From contig NZ_CP136562.1 of NCBI RefSeq assembly GCF_018215265.2, forward strand, positions 1,674,001 through 1,738,000: DNA of 64,000 nt, written 5' to 3'. This DNA is from Paenarthrobacter sp. GOM3. GTDB taxonomy: Bacteria; Actinomycetota; Actinomycetes; Actinomycetales; Micrococcaceae. The position numbers and the translations under genes are program-made. Positions within the stretch are counted from its first letter, which is position 1, and every line of letters starts with the position of its first letter. Below the pieces are notes generated by a model that did no database searches, was not told where the DNA came from, and saw nothing but the letters and a program-made list of their open reading frames with translations. Shown here piece by piece: positions 61,630-64,000 of this stretch.

Positions 61630-62960
61630 GCGAAACTGTTGGCCTCAACCCGACCGGCGATGGACCCCCCGCCCGCTTCGCGGTGCCCGACCACACTCGG
61701 GGGTCCATCGCCGGATCGGACGCCAAAGCTTCCGTCATTACTGGAGTGAGTAATGGCGCCGACTGGCTTGCCCGTTACTCGTCTTCGCTGATGGGTGTCT
61801 TTGGCACTCCGCAGCGTGTCCTGGTCCGGGGTGCGGGTTGCCTGGTGTGGGACGCTGACGGCAAGGAATACCTTGACCTCCTGGGCGGCATCGCCGTCAA
61901 CGCGCTGGGCCACGCCCACCCGTTCGTCACGTCGGTCATCTCCAGCCAGCTCGCCACGCTCGGCCACGTCTCCAACTTCTTCACCAGCCCCACGCAGATT
62001 GCCTTGGCGGAAAAGCTCCTGGCCCTCAGCAAGGCTCCCGCTGGTTCCAAGGTGTTCTTCGCAAACTCGGGCACGGAGGCCAACGAAGCCGCATTCAAGC
62101 TCGCCCGCCGCAACAATTCCGACGGCAAGCGCACCAAGGTCATCGCCCTCGAAGGTGCCTTCCACGGCCGCACCATGGGCGCGTTGGCGCTCACCGCAAA
62201 GGAAGCGTACCGGGCCCCGTTCGAACCACTGCCCGGTGGCGTGGTCCACATTCCGTTCGACGACATCGACGCCCTGCGTGCCGCCGTCGACGATTCCACC
62301 GCAGCTGTTTTCCTGGAACCCATCCAGGGCGAAGCGGGCGTCCGCCCGCTAAGCGCGGCATACCTGCAGGCGGCGCGCGAGGCCACCACGGCAGCTGGGG
62401 CGTTGCTCATCCTGGATGAAGTCCAGACCGGCATCGGCCGCACCGGCAAGTGGCTGGCCAGCGAGGATGCGGGCATTGTGCCCGACGCCGTGACGCTGGC
62501 CAAGGGACTCGGCGGCGGCTTCCCGGTGGGAGCCTTGATCACTTTCGGAAGTACGACGTCGGCCCTGCTCACCGCAGGACAGCACGGCACCACTTTCGGT
62601 GGGAACCCGGTGGCGACGGCGGCCGCACTTGCCACGCTCCACGCCATCGAAAGCCAGGGCGTCCTGCAGAACGTGCTTACCGTCGGGGCACACCTGCGCG
62701 AGGGCCTTGCCGCCGTGGAGGCCGTAACCGAAGTCCGCGGTGAGGGTCTGCTGATCGGTTTCGACGTCAATGCCGACGTTGCCCCGGCCATGGTCACCGC
62801 GGCCCTGGACGCTGGTTTCATCATCAACAGCCCCGGGCCGCGGACCATCCGGCTCGCCCCGCCGCTGATCCTGACCATCGAGCAGGCGGACCGTTTCCTG
62901 GCCGCCCTACCCACGCTGATCGCTACGGCTACAGCCAACACAGCTAAGGACGCACAGTGA
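61626..62960 (+). CDS. argD: Acetylornithine aminotransferase ArgD
   Basis: ArgD makes N-acetylornithine from the semialdehyde using PLP. The PLP lysine is Lys293 ([15 protein letters not shown]), with Asp264 in [16 protein letters not shown] and the [18 protein letters not shown] motif. ATG 61626 overlaps argB and gives 444 aa, with about 45 unusual residues before the conserved [17 protein letters not shown] 61746 would give the common length, so the N terminus is uncertain. Confidence 0.95.
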   Translation: MSETVGLNPTGDGPPARFAVPDHTRGSIAGSDAKASVITGVSNGADWLARYSSSLMGVFGTPQRVLVRGAGCLVWDADGKEYLDLLGGIAVNALGHAHPFVTSVISSQLATLGHVSNFFTSPTQIALAEKLLALSKAPAGSKVFFANSGTEANEAAFKLARRNNSDGKRTKVIALEGAFHGRTMGALALTAKEAYRAPFEPLPGGVVHIPFDDIDALRAAVDDSTAAVFLEPIQGEAGVRPLSAAYLQAAREATTAAGALLILDEVQTGIGRTGKWLASEDAGIVPDAVTLAKGLGGGFPVGALITFGSTTSALLTAGQHGTTFGGNPVATAAALATLHAIESQGVLQNVLTVGAHLREGLAAVEAVTEVRGEGLLIGFDVNADVAPAMVTAALDAGFIINSPGPRTIRLAPPLILTIEQADRFLAALPTLIATATANTAKDAQ

Positions 62961-63961
62961 GTACTTCCACCACCCGTCACTTCCTCAAGGACACGGACCT
63001 GAGCCCGGCCGAGCAAGCCGAAGTCCTGGACCTCGCTGTCCGGATGAAAGCCGCCCCGTACAGCGTGCAGCCCTTCGCCGCCGACGGAAACGGCCGCAAG
63101 ACCGTCGCCGTGATCTTCGACAAGACCTCCACCCGGACGCGTGTCTCCTTTGCCACCGGCATTGCGGACATGGGTGGCAACGCCCTGATCATCAATCCGG
63201 GCGAAGCGCAGATTGGCCACAAGGAATCCGTGGAAGACACCGCGAAGGTCCTGGAGCGCATGGTCTCCACCATCGTGTGGCGCACCGGCGCGCACTCGGG
63301 CCTCGTGGCCATGGCTGAAAACTCCAAGGTCCCCGTGATCAACGCCCTCTGCGACGATTACCACCCGTGCCAGCTCCTTGCCGACCTTCTGGCCGTCAAG
63401 GAGCACAAGGGGGAACTGGCCGGACTGACCATGGCCTACTTGGGAGACGCGGCCAACAACATGGCCAACTCCTACCTGCTGGCTGGCGTGACCGCCGGCA
63501 TGCACGTGCGCATCTCAGGCCCTGAAGGCTACCTGCCGGCGCCGGAAATCGTTGCTGCCGCTGAGGAACGTGCCGCAGAGACCGGCGGTTCCGTCCTGAT
63601 CACCAGCGACGCCGCCGAAGCCCTCAAAGGTGCAGACGTCGTGGCAACGGACACGTGGGTTTCCATGGGCCAGGAGTCCGAAAAGGAAGCCCGGTTGCAG
63701 CTGTTCCGCGATTACTCCGTGGACGATGCCGCCATGGCGCAGGCAGCCCCGGATGCCGTGGTCCTGCACTGCCTGCCGGCGTACCGGGGCTACGAGATTT
63801 CCGCGAGTGTCATTGACGGCCCGCAGTCGATCGTCTGGGACGAGGCCGAGAACCGCCTCCACGCCCAGAAAGCGCTGATGGCGTGGCTGATGCACCAGTC
63901 CGGGCTCGCGTTCGTGGAGGGGCTTTCCCCCATCGAGGGCACCGGGGAGAGCACGTTCTAG
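62957..63961 (+). CDS. argF: Ornithine carbamoyltransferase ArgF
   Basis: ArgF forms citrulline from ornithine and carbamoyl phosphate. The carbamoyl-phosphate loop DKTSTRTRVSF and the ornithine-site HCLPAYRGYE are intact. GTG 62957 overlaps the argD stop by four bases, and the product is 334 aa. argR begins on the last base of its TAG stop. Confidence 0.97.
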   Translation: MSTSTTRHFLKDTDLSPAEQAEVLDLAVRMKAAPYSVQPFAADGNGRKTVAVIFDKTSTRTRVSFATGIADMGGNALIINPGEAQIGHKESVEDTAKVLERMVSTIVWRTGAHSGLVAMAENSKVPVINALCDDYHPCQLLADLLAVKEHKGELAGLTMAYLGDAANNMANSYLLAGVTAGMHVRISGPEGYLPAPEIVAAAEERAAETGGSVLITSDAAEALKGADVVATDTWVSMGQESEKEARLQLFRDYSVDDAAMAQAAPDAVVLHCLPAYRGYEISASVIDGPQSIVWDEAENRLHAQKALMAWLMHQSGLAFVEGLSPIEGTGESTF

Positions 63962-64000
63962 TGTCCACCAATCCGTCCGTGCCGGGTGCAAGCCCGGCCA
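63961..64000 (+). CDS. argR: Start of arginine repressor ArgR, cut by the window end
   Basis: GTG 63961 overlaps the argF stop (TAGTG) and opens a frame reading VSTNPSVPGASPA to the end of the window. Only a disordered N-terminal tail is seen, so the assignment rests on the conserved argF-argR order and the ARG boxes before argC. Confidence 0.5.
   Translation, partial: MSTNPSVPGASPA

Noticed and set aside
1..64000. tRNA, rRNA, insertion sequences or prophage
   Set aside because: Reading both strands I found no tRNA-like cloverleaf, rRNA segment, transposase, integrase or terminal repeats that I could support.

Overview
This 64 kb window is high-GC chromosomal DNA from an actinobacterium of the Micrococcaceae, most like Arthrobacter or Paenarthrobacter. 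The evidence is the gene order (dapA-rnj-ftsK-pgsA-cinA-clgR, DUF3046-recA-recX-miaB-miaA-dapF, lexA next to a LysM gene, argCJBDFR), the TCGAAC-N4-GTTCGA type LexA boxes, and the many start codons placed 6-7 bases after a TANNNT -10 hexamer with no ribosome-binding site (probable leaderless mRNAs). It is mostly core genome. I see no insertion sequence, prophage, CRISPR array, tRNA or rRNA.

Layout. 1-3.9 kb: the end of a sulfite-oxidase-type molybdoenzyme, then molybdenum cofactor genes moeA (frameshifted in a G8 run), moaC, mogA/moaB and moaE. 3.9-10.4 kb: dapB, a TPR membrane protein, an acyltransferase-like membrane protein (minus strand), a small SOS-type gene, a carbon-nitrogen hydrolase, dapA and RNase J. 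10.5-15.1 kb: ftsK, pgsA, cinA and a ClgR-like regulator. 15.2-21.9 kb: marR, DUF3046, recA, recX, miaB, miaA, dapF and a methyltransferase. 22-27.5 kb: hflX behind a long leader, a DinG-type helicase, and lexA divergent from a LysM cell-division inhibitor candidate. 27.6-32 kb: hisC, hisB, hisH, an unlisted 52-aa membrane protein, hisA/priA and an SseB gene. 32-38.3 kb: an MFS protein, DUF1844, infC-rpmI-rplT with an attenuator leader and an AUU start, a SpoU methyltransferase and a CDF metal transporter. 38.4-43.1 kb: MFS efflux, a Nudix enzyme, an Rv2578c-type radical SAM gene under a LexA box, pcp, a SIMPL protein and an HEERH-motif protein. 43.2-46.9 kb: pheS-pheT with a terminator-like leader. 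47-50 kb: a secreted serine protease, and a nitrilase-family gene divergent from a LysR regulator. 50-56 kb: a phosphopantetheinyl transferase facing an M1 peptidase and a 1,300-aa membrane NRPS-like synthetase of the Pls/PosA type. 56-64 kb: quinone reductase, fatty acid desaturase, then the complete argCJBDF operon and the first codons of argR.

How the genes work together. Diaminopimelate/lysine synthesis (dapA, dapB, dapF), histidine (hisC, B, H, A) and arginine (argC-F) account for much of the metabolism. An SOS network runs through the window: LexA-type boxes precede recA, lexA, the LysM gene, the radical SAM gene and a small DUF222-like gene. The most notable points are regulatory leaders (infC, hflX, pheST), leaderless promoters in about fifteen places, ribosomal protein L20 carrying an extra C-terminal domain, and the PPTase/NRPS-like pair.
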